A stretch of DNA of 64,000 bases. It comes from Aselliscus stoliczkanus (Eukaryota; Chordata; Mammalia; Chiroptera; Hipposideridae). Location of the stretch: assembly GCA_033961575.1 (NCBI GenBank), contig CM066733.1, positions 103,693,921-103,757,920 on the forward strand, written 5' to 3'. Shown piece by piece: positions 47,242 through 57,879 of the stretch. Numbering within the stretch: the stretch's first letter is position 1; each line of letters starts with the position of its first letter. The notes below the pieces were generated by a model. It made no database searches. It saw only the letters and a program-made list of their open reading frames with translations, and was not told the origin of the DNA. The position numbers and the translations under genes were made by a program.

Positions 47242-47579
47242 CATTTGAGTAATCAGTCCTTATCCAGAATACAGCAACCATCATGGAAGGAATTATCTTC
47301 CCAGTCCACTCAAATGCTGACCTGGAAGATGGCCCTGGCACTAATTGCACATCCAACTCTGGCTGTGGCCAGAGTAGCCAGGTCAGATGACAAAGCAGGG
47401 AGTGTTTGTACAAGGAACTCCTTGCTCATAAAGGGACTCTGGGTATGTGGTGAGCACCCATTGCGCAGTGCGTACTCATGACTTCGATGCACAACCCAGA
47501 ATACCTCACCAAAGAAACAGCCTCAGACTGCCTACCAGCCATGAGAGAAGAACCTGAAGGACTTGCTAGTCATCCATTC

Positions 47580-47825
47580 TTCTAGAGCAGGTGTTCACAA
47601 ACTTTTGAGACGGAAGAGCCAATCCTGTCCCTCACAATTTAAAAATTATTCAAGAGCCATAAAACAAATGAAATCACCATTAGGTGAATAATAGCCTTTA
47701 AAAATTTTATAAATGAAACTATGATAGTTTTATTTTCATTTTCAATTTTACTTCAGAGCCACATGTAGGTACCCAGAGAGCCGATGTGGCTCGTGAGCCA
47801 CAGTTTGCCGACCCCTGGTCTAGAG
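47580..47825 (+). mobile_element. small hAT element, complete, with TCTAGA-core target duplication
   Basis: The element is 47588-47817 (230 bp). Left end CAGGTGTTCACAAACT and right end (reverse complement) CAGGGGTCGGCAAACT are terminal inverted repeats. The 8-bp flanks are TTCTAGAG and GTCTAGAG, matching the hAT preference NTCTAGAN. The interior has AAGAGCCAT and CACATGTAGG/GAGCCGATGTGGCTCGTGA. No transposase is encoded. Confidence 0.9.
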
Positions 47826-48580
47826 GGAACTAGATGGATAGCCAAAACTCTCATTAGTACCATATTGTCTTGATCCCTTATGGAACTGATATACTAGACT
47901 ATTGTTTCACAGTCTGTCCTCAGCTTTCATTCAGATTAATGGGGAGGAGAAAAGCCTTATTTTTTGGAAACCCTTTATGGTGTGGCTTTAGGAACATTGT
48001 TGAGAGCACCATTCATGATTTATGTGCTAGGAAATTTTCTCTGTGTCCCAGGGTAAGTGTCTATTTTTTCATGTAGAATAATTATCCAATTCTCCCTTTT
48101 CACTTAGGCCACCAGGAAACTTGAACTTCCATTCAGAGCACAGTTATTTCAAATGTGTCCTAATTTCTTTCTGATCTTGACTCTTGTTCCAGTTCCTATT
48201 ATTCTTACCTATTTTAATGCTCTGCATTTTGCCATTGTTTTTGTAAATTAATTTAAATCCCCTGAGAAAAAAACAGTGTAATAAATAATATTTTAAAGAC
48301 ATATATGACAAATATAGCCTAAGATGCAATAAAAGAGTATAATATTTTATCCTAGCATTCTAAATTTCTGAGACAGTCACAAAGGTCCCTTGATATCTGT
48401 CTATTCCATTGACCTAAGAATTCAATTCAGAAATATCATAGAGGACCACCTCACCAAAAAGGACTGTCCTAAATTTGAGTAAATATCATTAGCATTTTTA
48501 TGTATGGAAAATATCACAAGTATTCAATCTCTGTTCAAACACCAATTTAAATTATTATAATTAGTACCTAATCCTATAAA
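47826..48580. other. no gene recognised; AT-rich
   Basis: Short frames only (for example 47870-48076). No named repeat. Confidence 0.4.
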
Positions 48581-48585
48581 ATTTA

Positions 48586-48723
48586 TAGCCAACACCATTT
48601 TTTTTTTTTTTTTGACGGCAGTGGTCACTGGCCCTCATATGTGGGACCGAACCGGGGCCGCTGGCCTCCCAAGCCAGCGCTTAACCACCTCGCCACTTGG
48701 CCAGCCCTTAGCCAACACCATTT
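48586..48723 (-). mobile_element. monomer SINE with perfect 15-bp target duplication
   Basis: TAGCCAACACCATTT at 48586-48600 recurs exactly at 48709-48723. On the minus strand the SINE (48601-48708) shows GGCTGGCCAAGTGGCGAGGT, TTAAGCGCTGGCTTGGG, a GGTTCGGTCCC B box, CATATGAGGGCCAGTGACC and an A tail. Confidence 0.95.
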
Positions 48724-48921
48724 CTGATGATATTTTGCCAAGGACAACGTTAGATAGAAATAAGAACCCAAGTTAAAACTGACCACATAGTGGTGATATA
48801 AGCAGAAATACATCAGTTGTCCATATTTTGCCAATAAAAGGAGAAAGAGATAACCAACGTGATTGGTGATTTTGTTGTTTAGAAAAAAAATAAAAGAAAG
48901 AAGGCTTGAAGTGCTTCAAAA

Positions 48922-49360
48922 CCCTATTTTCGAGCTGGCCGAGTGGCACGGTGATTAACAGTTGGCTTGGGACACCAGCTCTGAGCAGCAGGGTGCCAAT
49001 TTGGATCCCATATGAAGGCCAGTGATGCTGTGCCCTCTACAGCTAAGATGGTGAACAACAGTTCCACCTGGAGTTGGGCTGCTGTGAGTTGCTGGTGACA
49101 GCGTAGGCTGCAGTGGGGCTGGCCGGCAGCTGGCCTGAGCTGCAGTGAGCTGCCGTGAGCAGCAGTGAGCGTCCATCCAATGACCAGAGAGCAACTGCCT
49201 CACCGGGGAAGAGCGCAATGATAATACCAACATGGGCCAGGGTAGTGACGTCCTCCACAACTAGACTGAGGAACAGAAGGACAGCAGCTTGTCTGTTCCC
49301 CTCACCCAGGAGCAATTCTCCAATGAAATCTTTTTAAAAAAAGAAAAGAAACCTATTTTC
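48922..49360 (+). mobile_element. long tRNA-derived SINE
   Basis: SINE at 48932-49350 flanked by CCCTATTTTC (48922-48931) and ACCTATTTTC (49351-49360). The head is GAGCTGGCCGAGTGGCACGG, then CTCTGAGCAGCAGGGTGCC (an insertion also seen in the 22475 type), CAGCTAAGATGGTGAACAAC, a body, TCCTCCACAACTAGACTGAG (about 49251-49270) and AATGAAATCTTTTT plus A tail. Its head therefore mixes features of two SINE types in this window. Confidence 0.92.
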
Positions 49361-51905
49361 ACTGTTGATTCTATAGCTCAGTAAAATAGAGTGAATAAAA
49401 AATTCCTATTTTTAGTAGAAGGAGATATAGTGACATGGCTATTACACAATCTCCTTAACCAGTATTCTTGAATAACAGCTTATCCACTAGTTCATATGCT
49501 CTTCTATTTAACTCTAACCTACCAACAACCTCCACAAAGTGGACCTTAGGTAACCACCTAGACAGTGTCCAAAAATAGCCATTTTGAGAAAATGGGAAAG
49601 GTCCCAGTCAAATGTATAGGTCTAACATCAAAAATTGTCTCAGATTGAGTAAAACAATCATTTTTTTAAGTTATATTTTCATACATGGTCTCTTTATATC
49701 TTACACATATACACATACCCTTGTACTCTTCCACCAGACAAACTAAGATAATTTGCTACATCCACAGACTTAAGTGACATGCTGTCTCACAAAATCAAGC
49801 AGGAATAATAAAATTATGCGGAGATTTTTTTTTTCAAGGTGGAAGAATTTTCATAGTGATAAAAAAAAGACTCATAAGTTTCATCTCTCTAATGAAGATG
49901 AAAATCATGTTAAACACCAAATACTCTTGTCTAATTATATCAGGAAATACCACTCGGTGTTTGCTAATGAAACATGATGCTACGGTATTCACTGAGACCC
50001 AAAACAAAGTGAAGATATAACATTTTAATTACAAAAAGGCAATTGGTAAAAGGGTTGTATGCCTTGAACTATAATAAAAATTAGTAAAATTATGTAAAAA
50101 CAAACACAGTTACTGAAAATGTGACATTCTAATTTTAGAAATGGCACAGAACATAATGACTTAAGAAACTTCAAACCAATTTTAACCTTATTTTCTTCCA
50201 AAAGAGAAGACTAATGAAAAAGTGTTTGTCTAAAAGGACAATATTTGTTTTTAATATATTTACTTCATTGCTTTAAGTATGGAAGACTCTTCATAGCCTT
50301 TTGGCAGTAAGGGTAAAATCCTGAACAAATAAATATGTAAGCATGAATTTTCCATCCACAAGCATTTTGCAATCTCTCAGCTCAGTTGCCATTGATACAT
50401 TCATAAATGTCTTAATGGTCTTACTACATAGAATCCTGTTATGATGCAGGAGTCAGAGGACACACAGAACCCCTTATTGTCTGCTTTCCAAGTTATAAGA
50501 AAAGAGATACACCGCACATCACTATGTACACAGAGAACATGATTTGACCTTCATGATCACATCCATGGTATAACCAGGTATCTTGTAATAGGTTATTATT
50601 ATAGCTGGTACTTAGCAATTCTCCACAGCGGGCTTTGTTCTGTACTAATTTTTCATCCTGAAATCTCTTCATAATGTTCATGTTGATTCAAGAAATGCAG
50701 TGTCTTTAAAATTAACCTTAGGAATATATGTTCAATTAAATTTTCTAATAACTTAAACATGAAACTCATTATTAAAATTCATATAGCTTACTCTCCTACC
50801 TCTTCTTTAAATTTAGTATTTCCATTGGCTATGACAGAGATCAGTGAAATGATAAGCTTTCTAACTTTCATCACTTAACAATATCTTGGTCAAGAAGTGA
50901 ATATGGCTCTAAACCAAATAAGCAATTTAAAAACTCTTCAAATGTTGTGTCTCAGGACTGTCTGACGACCATATTCTTTACTAACAGTCTTCAATGACAA
51001 ATGTGCTTATTTGCAATACACTTACTCAAGGAGTTATAAAGGGACCAGAGATAATGTAAAAGGTCCCTACTTGCTTTAGTATGCAGGGAAAAAAAATACT
51101 ACTTCAAGTCAGAAAATATATGATCGAGAGTGTATCTTCTACTTGGTTCTGATTACTTTTTGAAATCTACTGGGAGTTAATATAAGAGCACATATCTTCT
51201 GTGTTTCTACAGGAAGAAGTCTCCCCTAAGGTAGGTATAAGAAGTATACTGGCTGCAGAGGACTTGAATTTACTCTGGTGAAATTGCTACAGATACACCA
51301 TCAAAATTACATATATATGAAAATTGGGAATATTTTCATTTTTGGTGACTTTAAGAATGTGATTATGTCAACAATGAAGGATGTATTTAATCCATAAAAA
51401 TATATCATTTGTTGTGCTGTTAACATGACTCTTCAAAAAGACACTTCAAATATCAAATGCACTGTAACAAAATCAGAGTAGTATTTAAAATACCCAGATT
51501 AAACATCTAAATGATAAATATTATATAGTGTTACACATCTGTTCTTTGTAGTGTTTTCCAGTAATGCAGCATAGTGCAGCATTTCAGCAAACCAATTCAA
51601 ACATGAGAATTGCTACAGAGCAAAAGCTCTTGTCACTGTTTGTGATTGTCTAATGGTATATGGTTCAATCATAAAGGGCAGCTGACAGGCTGGTGTAAGA
51701 AATGAATTTTCTTCTTCCTCCTGACACATCAGGGTAGGGCCCCCTGCTGCAATGCAGAAAATCTTTTATGCAAAAAGAATAACCATCTTTCAGCACATGA
51801 TTACTATTCAGAAGATTCTGATTAGGTTTTTTTGGTGCATTTTTTTGAATATTGATACAAAATTACACAAAGAGCAAATTAGGTCCAGGCTTATGCCTTA
51901 TCTTC
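49361..51905. other. repeat-poor AT-rich block, no gene recognised
   Basis: The longest stretch here (about 2.5 kb) in which I recognise no SINE, LINE, LTR or DNA transposon. All frames are short. It could be unique or conserved non-coding sequence. Confidence 0.45.
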
Positions 51906-51909
51906 CCCA

Positions 51910-52065
51910 CTTCATCATTCTGTGACCTTGGGTATGTTACCTTTTTTCTCAATGCCTTCATTTCCCCATCTTTGAAATGGGGATGGTAACAATAAAATAT
52001 GATCCATGTCCTAGAATAAAATGAGATGAATATACTGGATGAATAATTATTAAGGACTTCGTTAT
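51910..52065 (+). repeat. MIR SINE
   Basis: TTCTGTGACCTTGGGTATGT, ATTTCCCCATCTTTGAAATG and GGGGATGGTAACAATAA are forward MIR hallmarks. Confidence 0.85.
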
Positions 52066-52166
52066 GTAGAAAAATACCAGCCAGGCAGTTTGGGGGAGAC
52101 CATGCTATCTTTTCAAACACTTAAAGAAAAACAATCATACTAAAAGCCCTAATCAAAAATAAATCA

Positions 52167-52265
52167 GGGGCCGGCTGAGTGGCGCGGTGGTTAAGCGCTG
52201 GCTTAGGAAGCCAGTGGCCCCGGTTCGGTCCCACATATGAGGGCCAGTGACACTGCCCTCAAAAA

Positions 52266-52312
<47 letters not shown>

Positions 52313-52314
52313 AT
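52167..52314 (+). mobile_element. monomer SINE with (AAAT)n tail
   Basis: GGGGCCGGCTGAGTGGCGCG, GGTTAAGCGCTGGCTTAGG, the B box GGTTCGGTCCC, ACATATGAGGGCCAGTGACA, CTGCCCTC, then about 13 AAAT units (52261-52314). It appears to be one of the least diverged monomer copies here. The target duplication is obscured by A-rich flanks. Confidence 0.92.
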
Positions 52315-52454
52315 TATGTTGCATAAACTATAACATTTCACATGTTAAATTTTTTTTAGATATGTCTCATAAAATGTGAATGTCTTCACTTTCCTTGACA
52401 TATCAAACAGAAATCCTGTTGGGTAGATCTCTGTGAGGAAAACCAACATGTATT

Positions 52455-52640
52455 GTCTATGGATTGTGTGTTAAGCACTGCAGTAAACACTTTACCTTAT
52501 TTTCTCATTTAATCATTATGACTTCTCTATGAAATAAGGGTCATTACTAATTCCATTTTACAAATGAGAAAACTGAAGCCTGGATAATATGATTTTAATT
52601 GTCCCCCAGTTAAAATATTCAGGGACAGGAGGATGTTTTG
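52455..52640 (-). repeat. MIR SINE
   Basis: GTTAAGCACTGCAGTAAACA, TCTCATTTAATCATTATGAC and TTTTACAAATGAGAAAACTG are reverse MIR hallmarks. Confidence 0.8.
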
Positions 52641-52739
52641 AACTTTTCAAGAAGTCTGGTAATCAAGCCATGGCCAACCTCAGATTACACTCTTAGCTAC
52701 ATTGCTATGCTGCATTTATTCATTTATAAGATAGCCAAT

Positions 52740-53660
52740 GTTATGAAAAAGGTGGGAGAATGGGGGAAAAAAACAGGGAGATATTTAAGCTGGAGAAGAG
52801 ATAAGTGATTGGCGGTCTCAGGAGACAGGCGACCTCATCCTCTTGACAAAGCTCAATAAAAGAGTGACTCCAATAGGAAAGAGACACAGGTGAGTGGTGG
52901 TGCACGTGGGGAAGTCTTTTTGGAGCAGGCAGGGAAAGGGGGCGGGGGTCGTGGAGCCCTTGGCCACAGCTAAATTGGTGTGAGCGTCCAGCAAGAGTGA
53001 GGAAAAGGATTGGACAGGTGGGCTTCCCGTGGGAGAGACAAGTACGATTATAACAATAATAGAAGCGAGGCAGAGGTTGGGAGGCAGGCTGGAGGCATGC
53101 TAACCACCTGGGAAAGGGACCTGTGAAGGGGAGAGGTACTAATGAATGTGATTTATGTGAGTTCATGTTCATAAGGCTGTATAAATGCAAGTTGTTATTG
53201 CTTGAGGAGTCTTACATTCACCCGAAGGAAAGTGTTACATAAGAGAGACGTAGGAATAAGATATTCCGTGCAAATTAACTTGGGCTGCTATTCTGTGACT
53301 AAGAACATCCTACCTCTGGCTGAGTATCCCATTATCTAGTCTGAGATGATCAGGGAATTATAGTGCTACTTTCAGAGGTGGGGAGAGAGATCAAAGCACA
53401 CTCTATCGGAGATTGAGGTGCTGCCAGAGATTTTTAGAAATACAAAGGCACCTCCTCTTCTAGGAAAGAGTGGGGTAACTAGCAGAAATATCTGAAGGGA
53501 GGCTAGGACTGGAGGGTGAGCCCTTGGAATCATGGAGGGAAACAGGTCAGATGGAAGGGCATCCACAGGAGATGCTGGTGGCAGAGGTTTAAATGGGAAA
53601 AGGCCTCACCGTGTGAGTTTGAAGACATCTAAGTTCACCAAAATGTCAAGTTTTATCCTT
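52740..53660. other. no gene recognised; G/A-rich block
   Basis: A 149-codon minus frame (52741-53190) is Ser/Pro/His/Leu-rich because the opposite strand is purine-rich. It has no domain. On the plus strand a TATTTAAG box (about 52781), CTCAATAAAAGAG (about 52852) and CACAGGTGAGTGG (about 52886) are suggestive of an old LTR or an exon edge, but too weak to call. Confidence 0.35.
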
Positions 53661-53666
53661 ACACAT

Positions 53667-53741
53667 CAGTGTTTCATGAATTGAGGTCTGTGGGTACATT
53701 CTGAGGAATCTAATAAGAGTTTTTAAAATCAAGAAACACTG
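53667..53741 (+). mobile_element. possible very short hAT-like element
   Basis: Starts CAGTGTTTC and ends GAAACACTG, a perfect 9-bp inverted repeat 75 bp apart, with GAGGTCTGTGGGTACATTCT inside. A matching 8-bp duplication is not visible. Confidence 0.45.
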
Positions 53742-53774
53742 TTGTACACTAGAATCTCTTCTGAGATTGCCTAA

Positions 53775-54065
53775 CTCCTTAAAAAGAAATGTGTGTATGG
53801 AAAAAAATAAACTATGAACAAAAATTATATACAAAAAGAAACGTTCTTCTTAATGAAACTAGATGTGGCCCAGGCAGGTAAGGGGTTTTGAAGATTAAGC
53901 ACAGAATTTGGTCAGGTTGGGACAGAAAGGATGAAGCAGGCAGGGGAGGTCTGACTTGGTCCACTCCACCTGGGGGGAGCCAACAAGAGAAATAGCAGAA
54001 TAGAAGGTTTTGATGCCCTCAGTGAACAGCAATAAGGAGGATTTGGGTTCTCATTCTGGGAAGAG
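53775..54065 (+). repeat. dispersed direct repeat, copy 1
   Basis: TTAAAAAGAAATGTG, ATATACAAAAAGAAACG, GGCCCAGGCAGGTAAGGGGT, TTTGAAGATTAAGCAC and ACAGCAATAAGGAGG recur in the same order, diverged, at 54870-55150. Confidence 0.6.
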
Positions 54066-54869
54066 TGACGTAATATAGAAGGCCTGGAAAGGACTCTGGT
54101 ATTAGTTAGGAACTAAAGATTTTTCTGATAGTCCCCGTGGATCTGGAAAAAAAAACAAAATCATAGGACTCTTTCACACAGTTACATTTGTGAGAGATAA
54201 TCTGTCCCAAAAAGAAGTTATGATATTCCAATTCAACTTTGCTACTTTATTTGTAGTCCTATCTCTCAGTGTCAGTCATCAGAAATCAACAGATAGCTTT
54301 AAATTAGTGATCAAACATGCTAATAACCACCAGTAGATTGCTAGCTATTTATGGGCACAATGCTTTCTCATAAATACATAATTAATTGATTACACCTGAC
54401 ATTGTCTAGTAGTTTAGTTCAGAGAAAAATTGGGCTGAGATTATAGGGAAGGCCTAGGACACATCTAATACCATATAATAGGACCTTAAATCACATGTGG
54501 CACATAGGGTCACATCATAACCAAAGTAAACTGAGTGATTCCAAGAAGACTGACTTAAATCAATTAAATGAGCCCAGTATATTGAAAACTGCTAAGATTC
54601 TGACTCATTTCCAAGTAACTTCATTAAAACTGGGATGATACCCTTTCAAAATAGCCCATTATTGAGTTAAATGTTTGATGTTATTTTTTAAATATTAAAG
54701 GGAACAGTGTTTTGACTCTTAAAAAGTCTCTCAAAAGCTATTGCAGAGGATTGGGAAGACCAAGATTATATAATGTAAATTAAATCCCAAAGTAAAGAGA
54801 TTATAAAATAAAAGAAACTGGAAACAAATTTAGGTTTTCATGGGGCCCTAAGCTTATACAAGTTGGGGG
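54066..54869. other. no gene recognised; AT-rich
   Basis: No named repeat or exon-like frame. Confidence 0.4.
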
Positions 54870-55150
54870 CCTTTTTAAGAAAAAAAAATTTTAATTATGA
54901 ATAAAAATATATACAAAAGTGAATATTGTCAAATGATGCTAGTAGGGACCCAGGCAAATAAGGAGTTTTAAAGGTGAAACATCATTAGCTTCAGGGCATA
55001 TCTACCTTCTGGGAGGTGTTAAGAATTATGATGTTCCTTCATCTTCTGAGTCACATAATGCAGGACCAGAGATCCTTTCACTGGAATAAATTAAATGTGA
55101 TCTTCCTCATAATTAGAGACAGCAATAAAGAGAGGTTAGTTGGTGTTAAA
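54870..55150 (+). repeat. dispersed direct repeat, copy 2
   Basis: TTTTTAAGAAAAAAAA, ATATATACAAAAGTGAATA, GGACCCAGGCAAATAAGGAG, TTTTAAAGGTGAAACATC and ACAGCAATAAAGAGAGG match copy 1 in order. Probably two insertions of one old family I cannot name. Confidence 0.6.
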
Positions 55151-55348
55151 ATTAATGTATCAAAATGATTCCTAGAAGCAGCCAAGAACCAGGAATACCG
55201 TGATCAGGCTGGAGTTATGGATAAATCATGGGAAATTCTGTAGTTTAAAACAAAATTTAATGAGCACCCTTTATTAGAAAATAATATGGCACAACTTATA
55301 AAGTTAAATATTCACATACTCTAAACCTGATAATTCCACTACTATGTG

Positions 55349-55349
<1 letters not shown>

Positions 55350-55397
<48 letters not shown>
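55350..55397. repeat. (AT)n microsatellite
   Basis: About 23 AT units. Confidence 0.97.
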
Positions 55398-55403
<6 letters not shown>

Positions 55404-55579
55404 GATTCTTCTTATAAGTGGAATCATGCAGTTTTGGGATTTTAATTTTAATTAAACTAAATTTAATTTTTTTAATTTTTTGAGTAATCTTCATAGCGTT
55501 TTCCATAGTGGCTACACCAGTTTACTTTCCCACCAATAGTGTAGAAGAGTTCCAATTTCTCCACATCCTTGCCAACATT

Positions 55580-55585
<6 letters not shown>

Positions 55586-55631
<46 letters not shown>

Positions 55632-55649
55632 ACACACACACACACACAC
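55586..55649. repeat. (TA)n then (CA)n microsatellite
   Basis: About 19 TA units, AAAATG, then about 9 CA units, within the minus-oriented L1 fragment. Confidence 0.97.
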
Positions 55650-55770
55650 GAAATAACCATGTTAACTGGTGTGAGGTGATATTTCATTGTAGTTTTCATT
55701 TGCATTCCCCTGGTGATTAGTGTTGTTGAACCTCTTTTTATATACCTGTAGGCCATTTGTATATAACTAT

Positions 55771-56310
55771 TCAAATTAATAAAATTGTAATTAAAATACA
55801 GCGTAGATTAATTACATCTCATCATATTTTTTGTCCCCTACCCTACTTAGCCTATCAAACCTTGTTTCGTGCACAAAATTAAATTAAATTAAAACCATAA
55901 GTTCTGTTCAAATTATAATGTGATGATTTTTAATTGATGTGACCAATCAAAACAATGTTATGTTATTCATATATTATATGTAGTATATATCAGCATCTTT
56001 CAGTTATTTAAAATTGTCTTTAATACCCACCTGTAGCAAAATTCTCCATAATGCCACTAAAGTAACTCTTGTAACACAAAAAACACATGTCAACAGATTC
56101 AGCTTAAACCAGTATCAAGGCTTTCCATTGCCATGGAACCAATTCCCATCCTGAGTATGTCAGAGTCTTCTGTGACAGGGTCATTCCTCACTCTCCAGTC
56201 ACTTTTCTGAAGTTCAGCTTGAGCCAAACAGAGGTCCCTGAGGGCCCTTGACAACCTCCTTGGTATCAGCTAATGAGGTATGTATTTCTTCTTTTTTACA
56301 ACGAACAATT
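55771..56310. other. no gene recognised; AT-rich
   Basis: Nothing recognisable. Confidence 0.4.
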
Positions 56311-56324
56311 TTGTGTGTGTGTGC

Positions 56325-56365
<41 letters not shown>
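56311..56365. repeat. (TG)n microsatellite
   Basis: TG array with two CG-containing interruptions (GTGCGTGCGTG), then about 19 perfect units. Confidence 0.97.
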
Positions 56366-56367
<2 letters not shown>

Positions 56368-56499
56368 CTGCAGTCTCCTGGGCCTTCTGTTGGCTTCAAA
56401 GACCAGCTTCATGCTCACTAACCTTCCCCAGGCACTTCAAGTGCTTTTTTCCTCTTTCTTCTTCTGGTAGCAACTTAAATAGACTTTCTCAGAATAACT

Positions 56500-56763
56500 G
56501 GACTAAATTGTGTTGTCCTCGTTAATTCTCCATCAAAGCATCCCATGTACTGATTTAATTGCATTCTGTAATCATTTTACTCTCTTTGTATATATGATTA
56601 TTGTCTGTTTCAGCTATTGGAATATAAGTTCCATGAAGGCAGAGATCTTGTCTACATTCTTCAATGATGTATCTTTAGCATATAGCACACTACACTACAT
56701 GGAACACGGTAAGTTCTTAATAAATATTGATTGATTCATTCATTCATTCATTGAATGAATCCT
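56500..56763 (+). mobile_element. L2 LINE 3' end with (ATTC)n terminus
   Basis: GATTATTGTCTGTTTCAGC, ATATAAGTTCCATGAAGGCA, GAGATCTTGTCTACATTC, TTAATAAATATTGATTGATT and ATTCATTCATTCATTGAATG form a typical L2 3' end. Confidence 0.85.
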
Positions 56764-57165
56764 TGGTTGTGTCCTTTTACAAACCCCAATGTTGACCCAT
56801 TCCGCATTATGTGGAAAACCCCAGAACCTCTGCCTTTTTTCTCAAACCTTGGTGCTGGCTTTGTCTTGTGCCTAATGAACATCTCAATGGGTATTTATTA
56901 TTATTAATTTGTTGTGTTTCAAGGCTCACTAACTCTTCCTAAGGTAGACCTGACTATCTCATTTTATGTTCTCATGATAGTCACCATGCATTACAATCAG
57001 CTGACCTACATTTTTAACAGTTTATTTATGTTTTAATTTTCGTTTATATGTTATACCAGTTATTTAGATTTTTCTCTTTACCCTTCTAAGCTCTTCTCTG
57101 TGATCATGGGGCTGGGATTTGGCCACTTACATTTTCAGGATTCCTTTGTCACTGTCTTCTTGTTA
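56764..57165. other. no gene recognised
   Basis: Nothing recognisable. Confidence 0.4.
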
Positions 57166-57167
57166 GA

Positions 57168-57625
57168 CTGTTAGAGAGAAAAACCACAGACCCAAAATGG
57201 CACCACTTGTGCTTAAGTCCATGATACCAAACCTAGATTTAATATCTGACCTAAGTGCTATTTCAAGCTTACCTAGAAATATAATCTTAATCAACCATTC
57301 TGAAATTTTCTGGTCAACACCCATGAGGTAACCTGTCACATGGGGTCCCCTCATAGAAGGAAGAGGCAATCTGCATAATAATAAAAAAAACCTTGCCTTT
57401 CCCTTCCTACCCCCCAAAGAGAAGACATCTTGGTCTAAAAATAATCTTTTCTTTTCTTTTGTTATTATCTCCCTTGCCTTACCTTTCTTCCTATAAAAAC
57501 CTTCCATTTTGTACAACCCCTGGGGGTGCCATTTCAGGTGCTAGATGGGATGCTGCCTGATTCATGAATCACTTAGTAAAACCAATTAGATCTGCAAATT
57601 TATGAGGTTGAATTTTGTTTTCTAG
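57168..57625 (+). mobile_element. probable solo LTR of an old endogenous retrovirus
   Basis: Begins TGTTAGAGAG. It has a TATAAAAACC box (about 57493), ATTTTGTACAACCCCTGGGG, GGTGCTAGATGGGATGCTGC, a degraded polyadenylation-like GTAAAACCAATTAG (about 57575) and an end near TTTTCTAGCAGAC or CTGCCA. The layout (U3, TATA, R, polyA, U5) suits an LTR. No internal viral coding region is adjacent and no clear 4-6 bp duplication is seen. The minus-strand frame through it (57163-57516) is spurious. Confidence 0.5.
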
Positions 57626-57879
57626 CAGACTCTGCCAATAAGGGGATGAGAAGGAGACAGGAAGGTGGGAGGAAGGAGACAGTACTGGCTCCTTTTTATT
57701 TGCTTGCTGTTCTTTTCCAGAGCAGCAGCTGGTTCTCGCTTCTTTTGGCAATCCCAGAACCAGCCTTTTTGCAGCCCTCACAGGTACAAACAGAAGTTCT
57801 GTAAAGTCCTTCTTTGAGCTTGTGGAGCCTGATGATCCTGATCATGTCTCTTTTGTTTCCCAGTTTTAGAGATGGTACC

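Larger units (their letters stand above)
55286..55770 (-). mobile_element. L1 ORF2 fragments in mixed orientation around (AT)n tracts
   Basis: 55286-55350 is plus-oriented (ACTCTAAACCTGATAATTCC). 55405-55770 is minus-oriented (ATAAGTGGAATCATGCAG, TTTCCATAGTGGCTACACCA, CCACCAATAGTGTAGAAGAG, AACTGGTGTGAGGTGATATT, TTGCATTCCCCTGGTGATTA). Old, no coding capacity. Confidence 0.7.

Noticed and set aside
52153..52341. IYLF repeat protein on the minus strand (and FILFY at 63633-63935)
   Set aside because: Translations of the (AAAT)n and (TAAAA)n tails of a SINE and an L1.
52741..53190. 149-codon minus-strand frame
   Set aside because: Ser/Pro/Leu/His richness mirrors a purine-rich opposite strand; no domain, signal peptide or splice context.
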